64,000 nucleotides of DNA from Microbacterium hydrocarbonoxydans (GCF_000956475.1 NZ_JYJB01000010.1:992001-1056000), one strand, 5' to 3'; numbered from the stretch's first letter, positions 16,434 through 25,270 are shown. Notes: generated by a model not told the origin, from the sequence alone. Translations and numbers: made by a program.

Positions 16434-16556
16434 GAGCACAAGAGTAGGCGGTCATACGGCCCTCAAACCGGCGACAGGCTCAGCATCCCGGAATTCCTTG
16501 CCGGGAAAACACTTCTTTCTCAGCATGCCGCGCCCGCTTCGTGCTTGAATGCTCGA
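16434..16556. promoter_or_regulatory. Divergent promoter region with back-to-back starts
   Basis: A 123-base spacer between the divergent glycosyltransferase and DUF4012 genes. On the minus strand TACTCT lies 7 bases before ATG 16433. On the plus strand TTGAAT lies 6 bases before ATG 16557. Both fit leaderless -10 placement, the second weakly. No ribosome binding site is evident for either. Confidence 0.5.
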
Positions 16557-18320
16557 ATGAGCGACGGGCGCCTTCCGGTACGTCGCCGGTGGCTCGGCTG
16601 GACCATCGGCGCTCTTCTGACATTCCTCGTGCTGTCCATCGGCTGGGTGACCGTCAGAGGCATCGGCGCCGTGACCGACCTGCAGGAGGTCGCGAAGATC
16701 TCCTCCGAGATGAAGACGGCGGTCGGCGACGGCGATCTCGACAAGGCTGAGACGCTGGCCAGGCGCATCTCGCATCACGCAGAATCGGCTCACGACCTCA
16801 CGTCGGATCCGATCTGGCAGGCCTACGGGGTGGTCCCCTGGCTCGGGCCCAACTTCACGGCCGTCAGCGAGGTCGCCGCGATCGCCGATCAGGTCTCGTC
16901 GGACGCCGTCGGCCCCGTGCTGGCCGCCGCAGGCGACATCGATCTCTCCAGCCTCGGCTTCTCCAACGGGACGATCGACCTGACCCCGTTCGCGACCATC
17001 GAGCCGCCGCTCGCCACCGCCGCGTCGGCCCTGCGCGACGCCGAGGCGCGCTCGCGACAGATCGACGCCGATGCGACGCTCCCCCCGCTCGCCGACGCGA
17101 TCCGCGAACTCCGCTCCACCGTCACCCAGGCGACCACTCTGGTCGGCTCGCTGCACGGCGCATCCGCCCTGCTGCCGAGCATGCTCGGTGCGACAGAACC
17201 CCGCAACTACGTGATCGCGATGCAGAACAACGCAGAGCTGCGATCTTCGGGCGGAATCATCGGCGCGATCGCGCTGCTGCACGCCGAGAACGGGCACGTC
17301 ACGCTCAGCCAGCAGGGATCGGTGCGCGACTTCCCCGCGCTGGATACGGCGCTTCCGCTCAGCGACTCCACGATCGCTCTGTTCGAGGACCGCCCAGGCC
17401 GCTACCTGCAGAACATCACCAACATCCCCGACTTCACCGAGGCCGCGCCGCTGGTCGCGGCCCGTTGGCAGAACCGCTTCGGCACGCCGATCGACGGCGT
17501 CGTCGCGGTCGACGCGGTCATGACCAAGAACCTGCTCGCGGCCACAGGGCCTCTCACCTTCGGCCCCTTCACGGCCGATGAGAAGAACGTCGTCGGGCTG
17601 CTCCTGTCAGACGTCTACGCCGCGGTGCCGGATCCGGCTCTGCAGGACGAGGTGTTCGCTCAGGCCGCCTCGGCGCTGTTCGGAGCCGCCATGTCGGGCG
17701 CCGAACCGCAGAAGCTCGTGAGAGCGCTCGCGGAGTCCTCGGAGGAGGGCCGCATCCGCATCTGGAGCGCCCATGAGGATGAGCAGAAGATCATCGCGGA
17801 GTCGACGCTCAGCGGCGCACTGCCCACCGACACCCCTTCTGCGACGTACGTCGGCGCTCTCTTCAACGACGCCACCGGCGCCAAGATGGACTACTACATG
17901 GACGCCGAGGTCTCCGTGTCGATCGGCGCGTGTCACGGCGAGCCGACGACGCAGGTGCGGGTGACGTGGACGAACAATGCGCCAGCGGATGCCGCGACCT
18001 CGCTGCCGGCTTACGTCACGGCCTCCGGCTGGTATGGCGTGCCGCCCGGCTCGGTGCGCACCCTGGTCGCGGTGTACGGGCCTGAGGGCGCGACTGCGTC
18101 GCACATCGACAGGGATGGCGAGTCGGATGCTGTGCAGACGACGATGCTGGGCGACCGATTCGCCGTGCAGCACGACGTCACGCTCGCTCCCGGGGAGTCG
18201 ACGACGATCACCGTCGAGTTCCAGGGCAACGGAGCCGGAAAGCGCCTCACCGAGGTCGCGCACACGCCGCTCGTGAACGACCCGAAGATCGAGCGCACGG
18301 AACTTCACTGCGCTCCGTGA
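16557..18320 (+). CDS. DUF4012 cell-envelope protein
   Basis: A 587-residue protein. A short basic N-tail leads to one membrane anchor near residues 15-40, then a large extracytoplasmic part. It carries DUF4012 hallmarks such as NYVIAMQNNAELRSSGG and PIDGVVAVDAV. The family is common in actinobacterial and cyanobacterial exopolysaccharide loci, but its biochemical role is not established. ATG 16557 is preferred because upstream in-frame codons would place unrelated sequence before the anchor. Neighbouring glycosyltransferase, exporter and LCP genes support a part in polymer assembly or anchoring on the outer face. Confidence 0.85.
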   Translation: MSDGRLPVRRRWLGWTIGALLTFLVLSIGWVTVRGIGAVTDLQEVAKISSEMKTAVGDGDLDKAETLARRISHHAESAHDLTSDPIWQAYGVVPWLGPNFTAVSEVAAIADQVSSDAVGPVLAAAGDIDLSSLGFSNGTIDLTPFATIEPPLATAASALRDAEARSRQIDADATLPPLADAIRELRSTVTQATTLVGSLHGASALLPSMLGATEPRNYVIAMQNNAELRSSGGIIGAIALLHAENGHVTLSQQGSVRDFPALDTALPLSDSTIALFEDRPGRYLQNITNIPDFTEAAPLVAARWQNRFGTPIDGVVAVDAVMTKNLLAATGPLTFGPFTADEKNVVGLLLSDVYAAVPDPALQDEVFAQAASALFGAAMSGAEPQKLVRALAESSEEGRIRIWSAHEDEQKIIAESTLSGALPTDTPSATYVGALFNDATGAKMDYYMDAEVSVSIGACHGEPTTQVRVTWTNNAPADAATSLPAYVTASGWYGVPPGSVRTLVAVYGPEGATASHIDRDGESDAVQTTMLGDRFAVQHDVTLAPGESTTITVEFQGNGAGKRLTEVAHTPLVNDPKIERTELHCAP

Positions 18321-18349
18321 CTTTCGCCCCCCGATGATGTAGTCTCACT

Positions 18350-18396
18350 TTCACTGGGGAATATCTGGGTTCTATAACCTTGTCGTGGGGACAAGG
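18350..18396 (+). promoter_or_regulatory. Promoter of the surface protein with hairpin at the transcript start
   Basis: TTCACT (18350-18355) and TATAAC (18373-18378) are separated by exactly 17 bases, one of the best sigma-70-like promoters in the window. Transcription would begin near 18385, giving a leader of about 80 bases. A 7-bp hairpin, CCTTGTC/GACAAGG with loop GTGGG, lies at 18378-18396 across the -10 and start region. Confidence 0.6.
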
Positions 18397-18463
18397 AGAG
18401 CCCACGCAGTCGGATGCAGGGGTGTGTCCGGATGCGATTCCGCGTGTATTTCTGGGGAGAAAC

Positions 18464-19045
18464 ATGCTGAAGAAGCTGGCTGCAATCAGCCTGACAGTCG
18501 GGGCTCTGGTGCTTTCCGCGCCTCTCGCCGCCGGCGCCGCAACGGCCACCACGGCCGCGTCCGACTCCTACGCGGGAACCCCGAGTGTGAGCGTCGATGA
18601 CCCGATCATCGACATCTGCGAGGTTTCGACCATCGTCTTCGGCGCGGGCTGGTTCACCCCGTCCGAGAACGTCGGTGTGTCGGTGTCCGGACTCAACGCC
18701 GCCGATTCGGCGGTATCTGGAAACACGGCGGCTGCCGACGGCAGTCTCGTCCTGACCTTCCGTCCGCCGGCCGACGGCAACGGGGCGTACGCCATCGCGT
18801 TCAGCGGTTCACGCTCGTACACGGCGACCGTCACGGTCTCGCACGGGCACGACTCGGTCTCGAACTGCGATCACGACCCGACGGTCGCCGCAGCCGGCTC
18901 CGAGCTTCCGCTCACCGGCACCGGTACGGAGTTGGCGCTGACAGGCGGCAGCGTGTCGCCGTGGATCCTCGGTGGCGGAGCAGCTGCTCTCGTCGCCGGC
19001 GGTGCTCTCGTGGCAGTGGGAATCACTCGCCGCAAGAACGCCTGA
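18464..19045 (+). CDS. Sortase-anchored surface protein with tandem sorting motifs
   Basis: A 193-residue exported protein. Its signal peptide covers residues 1-25 (MLKKLAAISL then AAGAATA). A beta-rich domain with two cysteines (C52, C135) follows. The C-terminus has two sorting motifs, LPLTG at 148-152 and LALTG at 157-161, then a hydrophobic helix (about 166-187) and the basic tail RRKNA. LPXTG is used by class A-type sortases and LAXTG by class E sortases of high-GC Gram-positives. GGGGAG lies a few bases before the ATG. It has its own strong promoter and terminators, so it is likely well expressed. The fold resembles an Ig-like adhesive module; its function is unknown. Confidence 0.85.
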   Translation: MLKKLAAISLTVGALVLSAPLAAGAATATTAASDSYAGTPSVSVDDPIIDICEVSTIVFGAGWFTPSENVGVSVSGLNAADSAVSGNTAAADGSLVLTFRPPADGNGAYAIAFSGSRSYTATVTVSHGHDSVSNCDHDPTVAAAGSELPLTGTGTELALTGGSVSPWILGGGAAALVAGGALVAVGITRRKNA

Positions 19046-19075
19046 TTCTGATCCCGCGTTGCGGGGTCGACCGGG

Positions 19076-19108
19076 CGACGGTGATCCCTCCCCCTCCGAT
19101 CACCGTCG
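19076..19108 (+). terminator. Hairpin after the surface protein gene
   Basis: Perfect 11-bp arms CGACGGTGATC (19076-19086) and GATCACCGTCG (19098-19108) around an 11-base pyrimidine-rich loop. No T-tract follows. It is the first of two hairpins after the gene. Confidence 0.5.
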
Positions 19109-19136
19109 TCTGGTGAGTCCGGTGCGTGCACCGGAG

Positions 19137-19183
19137 GCCCACGACCATCACCTTCACTCTCAGGTGGTGGCCGTGGGCTTTTT
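19137..19183 (+). terminator. Rho-independent terminator of the surface protein gene
   Basis: Arms 19137-19153 and 19162-19178 form a 17-bp stem with one mismatch and one G-T pair, immediately followed by TTTTT at 19179-19183. This is the most canonical intrinsic terminator in the window. Confidence 0.9.
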
Positions 19184-19232
19184 CGTGTCCGCCGGTCAGC
19201 GTGACCGCACGAGACTTCGACCGGGGTGCATT

Positions 19233-19264
19233 GCGTTTCGTCTCGCTTCGCTCGCTCAACGACC
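19233..19264 (+). repeat. Dispersed REP-like repeat, copy 1
   Basis: The sequence GCGTTTCGTCTCGCTTCGCT with the continuation CGCTCAACGACC lies between the convergent surface-protein and LCP genes. Related copies occur at 22568-22600, 32419-32448 and, inverted, 32466-32505. All are intergenic or at gene ends. Confidence 0.7.
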
Positions 19265-19287
19265 AGGAGTTCGACCGGACCGCCGGG

Positions 19288-20760
19288 TCAGGGCGTCGGG
19301 GTCGGCGTCGCCGTGGGCGGATGCAGCGTGGTCTGAACCAACTGGTGCACGAAGGAGAAGTCGATGTCCGTCTCGGGCACGCCGTGGTCGGGCGTGAGCT
19401 CGATCGTCGTGACCTGCTGGTCCTTCGCCTTCGTCAGCAGATCGAAGAACTCGGGCAGCTTGTCCTGCGGCAGGTCGGTCTGCACGATCGCCGTGCCGGC
19501 CGAGGCCACCTCGTTGAACCGGGTGAGCACGGTCTGCGGCGTGAACTGCGCGAGGATCGCCTGCTGCAGCTGGCGCTGACGCAGCATGCGGTCCCAGTCG
19601 CTCGTCGTATAGCGCGACCGCGCGTACCACTGCGCGGTGTTGCCGTTCATGTGCTGCTGCCCTGGTTCGATCCAGCCGATCGCCCACGAATCGACGTCGT
19701 GTGCGCCCGACCCGGGAGGCGGCCCGCCCATCGGCAGCCGCTCGGTGACGTTGATGTCGACACCGCCCAGAGCGTCGATGAGGTTGGCGAAGCCCTTCAT
19801 GTCGAGGAAGACGTAGTAGGGGATCTCGATGCCGAGGATCCCCTCGGCAGCGTCCTTCGTCGCCTCGATCTCCGGGTTCGAGCCGTGTGCCGCGGCATCC
19901 GGATACAGGCTCTTGCCGTCATCCTCCCGGCACACCTGCACCGCGTTGGTGAGCTGGTTGATGCCCGAGCCCCATCCGCAGTCGGGGTCGCTGTGGCCCT
20001 CGAAGTAATTGCGGTAGTCGAACCCGACGAGCTCGGGATCGCGCATCGGGCTGTCTTCGGCGAACGGGAAGTTCGGCATGTCGCGAGGGATGCCGGTGAT
20101 CGTGACCGCTCCCGTCGACGCATTCACCGACACGACAGAGATGCTGTCGAACCGCATGGAGTCCCGGCCCTCGCCGCTGTCGGCGCCGAGCAGCAGGATG
20201 TTGTAGTAGCCGTCGCTGGCGGGAAGGCTCGGTCCGCTGCTGCCGAAGATCGTCGAGATCGTGTTGCGCGCCGTGCCGACGTACGAGGCGGCCACCCCTG
20301 CGAGGGAGCCGATCAGGCCGAGCAGCACGAGAGCGACCACCGGCAGAGCGAACTTCGACAGCCCGGGGATCTTCACGAGCCGAGCGAGCCGCAGCGTGTC
20401 GAACGTCAGCACGATCCACAGGATCAGGTACCCGACGAGCAGCACCTGCACGACCGTGAGCACCACGCCCGAGAACCAGCCGGCGCCCACCGTCAGCCAC
20501 AGCAGCGTCGGGCGAGCGAAGAGCGCCAGCCCGATCGCGACCAGCACGAGGAACCACGCGGTCAGCGTCGCCCCGAGTCCGAAACGCCCCAGCCGCCGGT
20601 TGCCCGCGAGAACCTGGGCGGAGCCTGGCAGCAGCACGTTGAGGACGACGAGCCACCAGCCGCGCTTGGTCATGGTCGCGGAATCCGCGGTGTCCGGATG
20701 CCTCAGCGGCCGGGTCTCGATCAGGGGCCGCCCCGCCAGGCGCGGCGCGGCGAGAGTCAC
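19288..20760 (-). CDS. LCP (LytR-CpsA-Psr) family polymer ligase
   Basis: A 490-residue membrane-anchored enzyme. Four hydrophobic segments lie within about residues 35-160, more than the single anchor of many LCP proteins. An extracellular LCP domain follows with YYNILLLGADSGEGRDSMRF, the DSISVVSV strand, GIPRDMPN with a conserved Arg, and the RSRYTTSDWDRMLRQRQLQQ signature. LCP enzymes move polymers from undecaprenyl phosphate to peptidoglycan. The Thr/Pro repeat TATPTPTP ends the protein. GTG 20760 overlaps the purE stop (GTGA), so it shares a message with purE. It is the likely final attachment step for the polymer encoded here. Confidence 0.92.
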   Translation of the reverse strand: MTLAAPRLAGRPLIETRPLRHPDTADSATMTKRGWWLVVLNVLLPGSAQVLAGNRRLGRFGLGATLTAWFLVLVAIGLALFARPTLLWLTVGAGWFSGVVLTVVQVLLVGYLILWIVLTFDTLRLARLVKIPGLSKFALPVVALVLLGLIGSLAGVAASYVGTARNTISTIFGSSGPSLPASDGYYNILLLGADSGEGRDSMRFDSISVVSVNASTGAVTITGIPRDMPNFPFAEDSPMRDPELVGFDYRNYFEGHSDPDCGWGSGINQLTNAVQVCREDDGKSLYPDAAAHGSNPEIEATKDAAEGILGIEIPYYVFLDMKGFANLIDALGGVDINVTERLPMGGPPPGSGAHDVDSWAIGWIEPGQQHMNGNTAQWYARSRYTTSDWDRMLRQRQLQQAILAQFTPQTVLTRFNEVASAGTAIVQTDLPQDKLPEFFDLLTKAKDQQVTTIELTPDHGVPETDIDFSFVHQLVQTTLHPPTATPTPTP

Positions 20761-21272
20761 AGCGACTCCTTCAGCCGTTCGTTCTTGGCCTCGACCTGCG
20801 CCTCGAGCTCCCGCGCGTAGGCCTCGACACGGTCGGCGAGCTCGGCATCCGACGTCCCGATGATGCGGGCCGCGAGAAGGCCGGCGTTCTTGGCGCCGCC
20901 GATGGAGACGGTGGCGACCGGGATGCCGGCTGGCATCTGCACGATCGACAGCAGCGAGTCCATGCCGTCGAGGTAGGCGAGGGGCACAGGAACCCCCACG
21001 ACGGGCAGGGCGGTCATCGAGGCGAGCATGCCCGGCAGGTGCGCCGCTCCCCCGGCACCCGCGATGATCACGCGGATGCCGCGACCGCGCGCCTCGCGCG
21101 CGTACGACATGAGCTTGTCGGGTGTGCGGTGCGCCGAGACGACCTCGACCTCGTGCGGAATCCCGAACTCGGTGAGCGCCTGGGAGGCATCGCTCATCAC
21201 ACGCCAGTCGGAGTCGGAGCCCATCACGACGCCGACGAGAGGGGAAGCAGAGGAGTGCAGAGGCTCGGTCAC
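20757..21272 (-). CDS. purE: N5-carboxyaminoimidazole ribonucleotide mutase
   Basis: A 171-residue class I PurE that converts N5-CAIR to CAIR in purine synthesis. It shows VGVVMGSDSDW, the EVVSAHRTPD motif with the catalytic His, and AGAGGAAHLPGMLASMT. GTG 21272 is chosen because TACCCT lies exactly 6 bases before it, the leaderless arrangement, and because the family start is close to VVMGSDSDW. It is followed by LCP with a 4-base overlap. purK lies 92 bases upstream in the same orientation. Confidence 0.96.
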   Translation of the reverse strand: MTEPLHSSASPLVGVVMGSDSDWRVMSDASQALTEFGIPHEVEVVSAHRTPDKLMSYAREARGRGIRVIIAGAGGAAHLPGMLASMTALPVVGVPVPLAYLDGMDSLLSIVQMPAGIPVATVSIGGAKNAGLLAARIIGTSDAELADRVEAYARELEAQVEAKNERLKESL

Positions 21273-21278
21273 TTCAAC

Positions 21279-21284
21279 AGGGTA
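21279..21284 (-). promoter_or_regulatory. Leaderless -10 of purE
   Basis: TACCCT read on the minus strand, 6 bases before GTG 21272, with no ribosome binding site. It lies in the short purK-purE spacer, giving purE-LCP its own transcript. Confidence 0.55.
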
Positions 21285-21364
21285 CGGTCTGCCCCTGGAA
21301 GTTCCCCCCAACGGCACGCCTCACCGCCGAGTGTGACGCGCGTACACGCGCCTCGGCATCCGCC

Positions 21365-22492
21365 TCAGTCGAGGAAGTGCGCCGCGGCGGCCCGGGCGAC
21401 GTACACAGCGTCGTCGAGGTCGTCACCCGACACATTCACATGGCCCACCTTCCGGCCGGGGCGCGGCGCCTTGCCGTAGGTGTGGATCTTGGCGGACGGA
21501 TGCTCGGCCATGGCCGCCGCGAAGCGATCGCCGAGCGCACCCTCTGTGGGACCTCCGAGGATGTTGACCATCACCGACCAGGCGGCCCGCGGCGAGGCAT
21601 CACCCAGCGGCAGGTCCGCCACGGCGCGCAGATGCTGTTCGAACTGACCGGTCACCGCGCCGTCCTGGCTCCAGTGACCGCTGTTGTGCGGGCGCATCGC
21701 CAGTTCGTTCACGAGGATCCGCTCATCATCCGTTTCGAACAGCTCGACGGCGAGCATGCCCGTCACGCCGAGTCCCTCAGCGATCGACCGGCCGATGCCT
21801 TCGGCCACCCGCGCGAGCCGTTCGCCTGCGGCCGGCGCCGGCGCGATGACCTCTGCGCACACGCCGTCGCGCTGCACGGTCTCGACCACCGGGTACGCGA
21901 CGATCTCGCCGCTGGGCCGTCGGGCCACCTGCTGCGCGAGCTCGCGCACGAACGCGACCAGCTCCTCGACCAGAAGAGCCTCGCCCTCGGGAAGCTGGTC
22001 GAACCAGTCCTGCGCCTCGGTGGCGGCTCTCACGACGCGCACGCCCTTGCCGTCGTAGCCGCCGCGGGGCGTCTTCACGACACCGCGTCCGTCATGGTCG
22101 TCGAGGAAGGCCTGCAATTCCGCCGCGTCGTGCACCGCCGCCCAATCGGGCTGAGGCACGCCGAGACCCGCGAGACGGGCGCGCATCACGAGCTTGTCCT
22201 GCGCGAACTGCAGCGCGTCAGGACCGGGATGCACGGCCACTCCCTCATCGACGAGAGCACGCAGGACGTCCTGCGGCACATGCTCATGGTCGAACGTGAC
22301 GACGTCGACGTCCTTCACGAAGGCTCGCACGGCCTCGAGGTCGCGGTAGTCGCCGACGGCTGTGGCGGCGAGCTGGGCCGACATGCCCTCATCTTCCGCC
22401 AGCACTCGCAGATCGAGTCCGAGTTCGACCGCCGGAGCGATCATCATCCTGGCCAGCTGGCCTCCGCCGATCACGCCTACACGCAGCGCCAT
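21365..22492 (-). CDS. purK: N5-carboxyaminoimidazole ribonucleotide synthetase
   Basis: A 375-residue ATP-grasp enzyme that carboxylates AIR with ATP and bicarbonate, the step before PurE. Motifs include VGVIGGGQLARMM, VKTPRGGYDGKGV, ELVAFVRELAQQVAR and NELAMRPHNSGHWSQDG. ATG 22492 follows GGAGGCGG, a good ribosome binding site. The length matches the family. Confidence 0.96.
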   Translation of the reverse strand: MALRVGVIGGGQLARMMIAPAVELGLDLRVLAEDEGMSAQLAATAVGDYRDLEAVRAFVKDVDVVTFDHEHVPQDVLRALVDEGVAVHPGPDALQFAQDKLVMRARLAGLGVPQPDWAAVHDAAELQAFLDDHDGRGVVKTPRGGYDGKGVRVVRAATEAQDWFDQLPEGEALLVEELVAFVRELAQQVARRPSGEIVAYPVVETVQRDGVCAEVIAPAPAAGERLARVAEGIGRSIAEGLGVTGMLAVELFETDDERILVNELAMRPHNSGHWSQDGAVTGQFEQHLRAVADLPLGDASPRAAWSVMVNILGGPTEGALGDRFAAAMAEHPSAKIHTYGKAPRPGRKVGHVNVSGDDLDDAVYVARAAAAHFLD

Positions 22493-22567
22493 GTGCCGCC
22501 TCCATTCGTCGTGACCATTCTTCCGCATGGCCGAGGGGCGTCGTACCGCAGTTCCCGTCACGCCACA

Positions 22568-22600
22568 CGATTCGTCCGCTTCGCTCGCTCAGCGACCGGG
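22568..22600 (+). repeat. Dispersed REP-like repeat, copy 2 (diverged)
   Basis: CGATTCGTCCGCTTCGCTCG followed by CTCAGCGACCGGG resembles the copies at 19233 and 32419 with several changes. It lies just upstream of purK, between the PH-domain gene end and the purK start. Confidence 0.55.
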
Positions 22601-22620
22601 TGGGGCACGCCGTCAGGAGC

Positions 22621-23163
22621 TCAGAAGGCGTCGGTCGACTGCGCGTCGCGATGTGCGAGGATCTGGCTGACCTCGATCTGGTCGGCGAGCGTCTCATGCA
22701 CGAGCGTGACGTTGGGCACGTTGGCGAGCCGCAGCGGCGCGTCGACCCCGTTGGTCAGGGTGATCGTCCCCACGCCCCACAGACGCTGCACGATGCCCCG
22801 GCGCACGCCGATCGTATAGCCGCGCGCATGCGACATCTCCCGCCTGCTGCGAGAGCCGATCCCCTGCTTCACGATCACTCGTCTCGTGGTCACCGTCGTC
22901 GTCCGCGAGTACCAGACGATGTACGGCACCACCACGAGCAGCAGCACGGCCGCGGCAGCCGCCGACAGCAGCATCCAGTTCTCGAAGGGCGCAGGAAGGT
23001 TGTCGTAGAGATAGGAGGTCGCTCCGAAGACCGCGATCAGCACCAGCGCCGACCAGAACAGGCGGCGAGCATGAGCGCGGAACTTCGCGATCAGGAGCTC
23101 TTCCGTCGGCGCACCAGGCGGCGGCATCGTCGGCCGACCACCGAGCGTCACGGGCTGAGTCAC
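22621..23163 (-). CDS. Membrane protein with bacterial PH domain (bPH2/DUF304)
   Basis: A 180-residue protein. Two adjacent hydrophobic segments cover about residues 35-85. A bacterial pleckstrin-homology domain follows with TTRRVIVKQG, MSHARGYTIGVRRG and LRLANVPNV. bPH2 proteins are membrane-associated and of unknown biochemical role. GTG 23163 is preferred over a GTG five codons upstream because the hexamer CACAAT lies 6 bases before it and GGAGGG abuts it. It sits between birA and purK on the same strand. Confidence 0.8.
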   Translation of the reverse strand: MTQPVTLGGRPTMPPPGAPTEELLIAKFRAHARRLFWSALVLIAVFGATSYLYDNLPAPFENWMLLSAAAAAVLLLVVVPYIVWYSRTTTVTTRRVIVKQGIGSRSRREMSHARGYTIGVRRGIVQRLWGVGTITLTNGVDAPLRLANVPNVTLVHETLADQIEVSQILAHRDAQSTDAF

Positions 23164-23214
23164 CCCTCCATTGTGCACGCCCGAGCGCGCAACCGGCCCT
23201 GAAATCCGGGCGTG

Positions 23215-23991
23215 TCAGACCGGCGTCGGTCTGACGTGCACGACATCGCCCGCGGACACGGCGTGCTCGACGCCGTCCGCGTCCACCAGAAGCCGGCCGT
23301 CGGCGTCGAGCGCCCGAGCGGAGCCGACGAGCATCCGCTCCCCTGGCAGAGACACGCGAACGGCGAGCCCGAGAGTGCTGCAGCGGCGCGACACAGCCGC
23401 GTGAAGCCCGCTCTGCATGGCATCATCCGACGCGGCGAGCGCAGCGATGAGGCCGTCGAGCACGCGCAGGTAGTCGGCGAGCAGACGATCGGCATCCGCC
23501 TCGATGCCCAGAGCCGCGAACGAGGTCGCCGTCGGAACAGGAAGAGCGGATGCCGGCATCGCGGTGTTCACGCCGGCGCCCAGGACCACCGCGTCGCCCG
23601 TGGCCTCCGCGAGGATGCCGCAGATCTTGCGTCCGTCGACGAGCACGTCGTTCGGCCACTTCACCGACACCTCGCGATCGGGCAGCTGAGCGGCCACAGC
23701 ATCCGCCATCGCGACCCCTGCGGCGAGAGGGATCCATCCGCGCAGCTCGGGAGCGGGCAGCTCCCGGAGCAGCACGGAGATCGCGAGCGCCGTGCCTGCG
23801 GGCGCCACCCAGGAGCGGTCGAGGCGCCCCCGACCTGCAGTCTGGTTGTCCGTGATGATGACGGACAGGTGCGGCCACCCGGCGTCCGGCAAGTGGGATC
23901 GCAGCTCGGCGTTGGTCGACCCTGCCTCCGGCAGCGCCTCGAGACGTGCGGCCACCTGGGCCGCCGATGGAAGCTCGCCCGCCTCAGTCAT
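23215..23991 (-). CDS. birA: Biotin-[acetyl-CoA carboxylase] ligase
   Basis: A 258-residue class I biotin protein ligase that joins biotin to the carboxylase carrier protein through biotinyl-AMP. Motifs are GSTNAELRSH, TAGRGRLDRSWVAPAGTAL (the adenylate loop) and VKWPNDVLVDGRKICGILAE. There is no N-terminal helix-turn-helix, so it is not a repressor. The start overlaps the end of the upstream glycerophosphotransferase gene by 8 bases, indicating coupled translation; alternative in-frame ATGs just upstream cannot be excluded. Confidence 0.94.
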   Translation of the reverse strand: MTEAGELPSAAQVAARLEALPEAGSTNAELRSHLPDAGWPHLSVIITDNQTAGRGRLDRSWVAPAGTALAISVLLRELPAPELRGWIPLAAGVAMADAVAAQLPDREVSVKWPNDVLVDGRKICGILAEATGDAVVLGAGVNTAMPASALPVPTATSFAALGIEADADRLLADYLRVLDGLIAALAASDDAMQSGLHAAVSRRCSTLGLAVRVSLPGERMLVGSARALDADGRLLVDADGVEHAVSAGDVVHVRPTPV

Positions 23992-25264
23992 CCTCGTCGG
24001 CCTCTTCGTCGTCGTCATCCTCATCCGGGCGCACGGCGCCCATCTCGTGGGCCTGCCAGGCGTCCCACTTCTGCATCAGCTGCTCGACGGCGGCATGGAA
24101 CTTCGCGGTCGCGACGCCGGGAGTCGTGTCGCCGAAGTAATGCTGCACCCACATGCGCAGGCGGGCGATGGCCGCCTCGTCCGCACCGACGCGCTCCACC
24201 TCGGCCACGATGTCGTGTGCGGCCTCGGCCGTGAGCCATTCGCAGTCCGACAGGTAGCCGTTCGTGTCGACGCTCGCGCGCTCGTCGACGGGTCGCGTGA
24301 TCATGAGCGGCTTGCCGACTGCGAGCCGGTCATAGACCATGGCCGAGATGTCGACCACGGCGACATCCGCCGCGGCGAGCTGCCAGCCGAGCTCGGGTCC
24401 ATCGTCGTAGACGTGCTGGGCCGCAGCGTCCGCGGCGTTCGCGGCCGAGATCGCGGCGATGATCCGCCGATGCGCGGCCCCGTACTCGTGATCGATCACA
24501 CCGCTGCGCGGGTGCGGGCGGTAGATGACCCGATGCCGACCCGTAGCGAGCAGGGCGCCGACGAGAGCCTCGCCGTGAGTCGCGATCGAGCCGTAGTGCG
24601 CACTGGGCCGGTCGCCTTCCCAGGTCGGCGCGTAGAGCACCACGGTGCGCTCATCGGGCGTGTACGGCAGCGCGCCGGAGTAGTGATCAGCCTGCGGACG
24701 CCCGATCTCGAACGTGCGACGGTTGATGTCGAAGTCCCACAGCGTGCGCGTGAGCCGGTCGCGCGCGGCCTGACCTGCGATGAACGAGTAGTCGTACGCC
24801 TTGTACTGGTTCGTGGTCATGTACATCTTGTCGGACTCGCCGTGATTGATGAACACGTGCCAGCGACGGCCGTACCGGAACATCTGGAAGTTGCGGGTGT
24901 TCTGGTTCACGTACAGGACGATGCGGATGTCCTGATCCGCGATGAAGCGCTCGAGGTCTCGTACGGTCGGCACGAAGGCGACAGGCGGGGCATCTTCGTC
25001 GAGCAGCTTCTCGGCGCCGGTGGCGCTGCGCGACAGCACGACGACCGGCCATCTCTTCGCGAGCTCGGCGAGCGGGCGGTACCACTGGCGCATCTGATAC
25101 ATGTTCACTGCGCCGTCGGCGAAGTACACCGCGATCTTGTAGTGCCCTGACGGATGCTGCTCGCCATCGCCCAGGCGGCGGCGAACCCGCTGCACAGCGC
25201 TGCGGGATCTGAGCGCCTTCTTCAGCAGACGGTAGGCCTTCTTCGCGTCGCGGACTGCACCCAT
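23984..25264 (-). CDS. CDP-glycerol glycerophosphotransferase-like protein, copy 1
   Basis: A 426-residue TagF/TarF-type enzyme without the N-terminal glycosyltransferase seen in long members. Family marks are WHVFINHGESDK (the acceptor His region, with NHGES instead of the WHGTP found in copy 2), VVLYAPTWEGD, RVIYRPHPRSG and VAVVDISAMVYDRLAVGKPL. The C-terminus is a run of Asp/Glu. It probably polymerises or primes a polyol-phosphate chain at the membrane using CDP-activated donor. ATG 25264 is preceded by TACCCT at 6 bases, so it is likely leaderless. Confidence 0.85.
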   Translation of the reverse strand: MGAVRDAKKAYRLLKKALRSRSAVQRVRRRLGDGEQHPSGHYKIAVYFADGAVNMYQMRQWYRPLAELAKRWPVVVLSRSATGAEKLLDEDAPPVAFVPTVRDLERFIADQDIRIVLYVNQNTRNFQMFRYGRRWHVFINHGESDKMYMTTNQYKAYDYSFIAGQAARDRLTRTLWDFDINRRTFEIGRPQADHYSGALPYTPDERTVVLYAPTWEGDRPSAHYGSIATHGEALVGALLATGRHRVIYRPHPRSGVIDHEYGAAHRRIIAAISAANAADAAAQHVYDDGPELGWQLAAADVAVVDISAMVYDRLAVGKPLMITRPVDERASVDTNGYLSDCEWLTAEAAHDIVAEVERVGADEAAIARLRMWVQHYFGDTTPGVATAKFHAAVEQLMQKWDAWQAHEMGAVRPDEDDDDEEADEDD

Positions 25265-25270
25265 CCGTCC

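Noticed and set aside
18378..18463. Riboswitch in the leader of the surface protein gene
   Set aside because: Only one short hairpin is seen, with no match to known aptamer cores such as ydaO, c-di-GMP or Mg2+ sensors.
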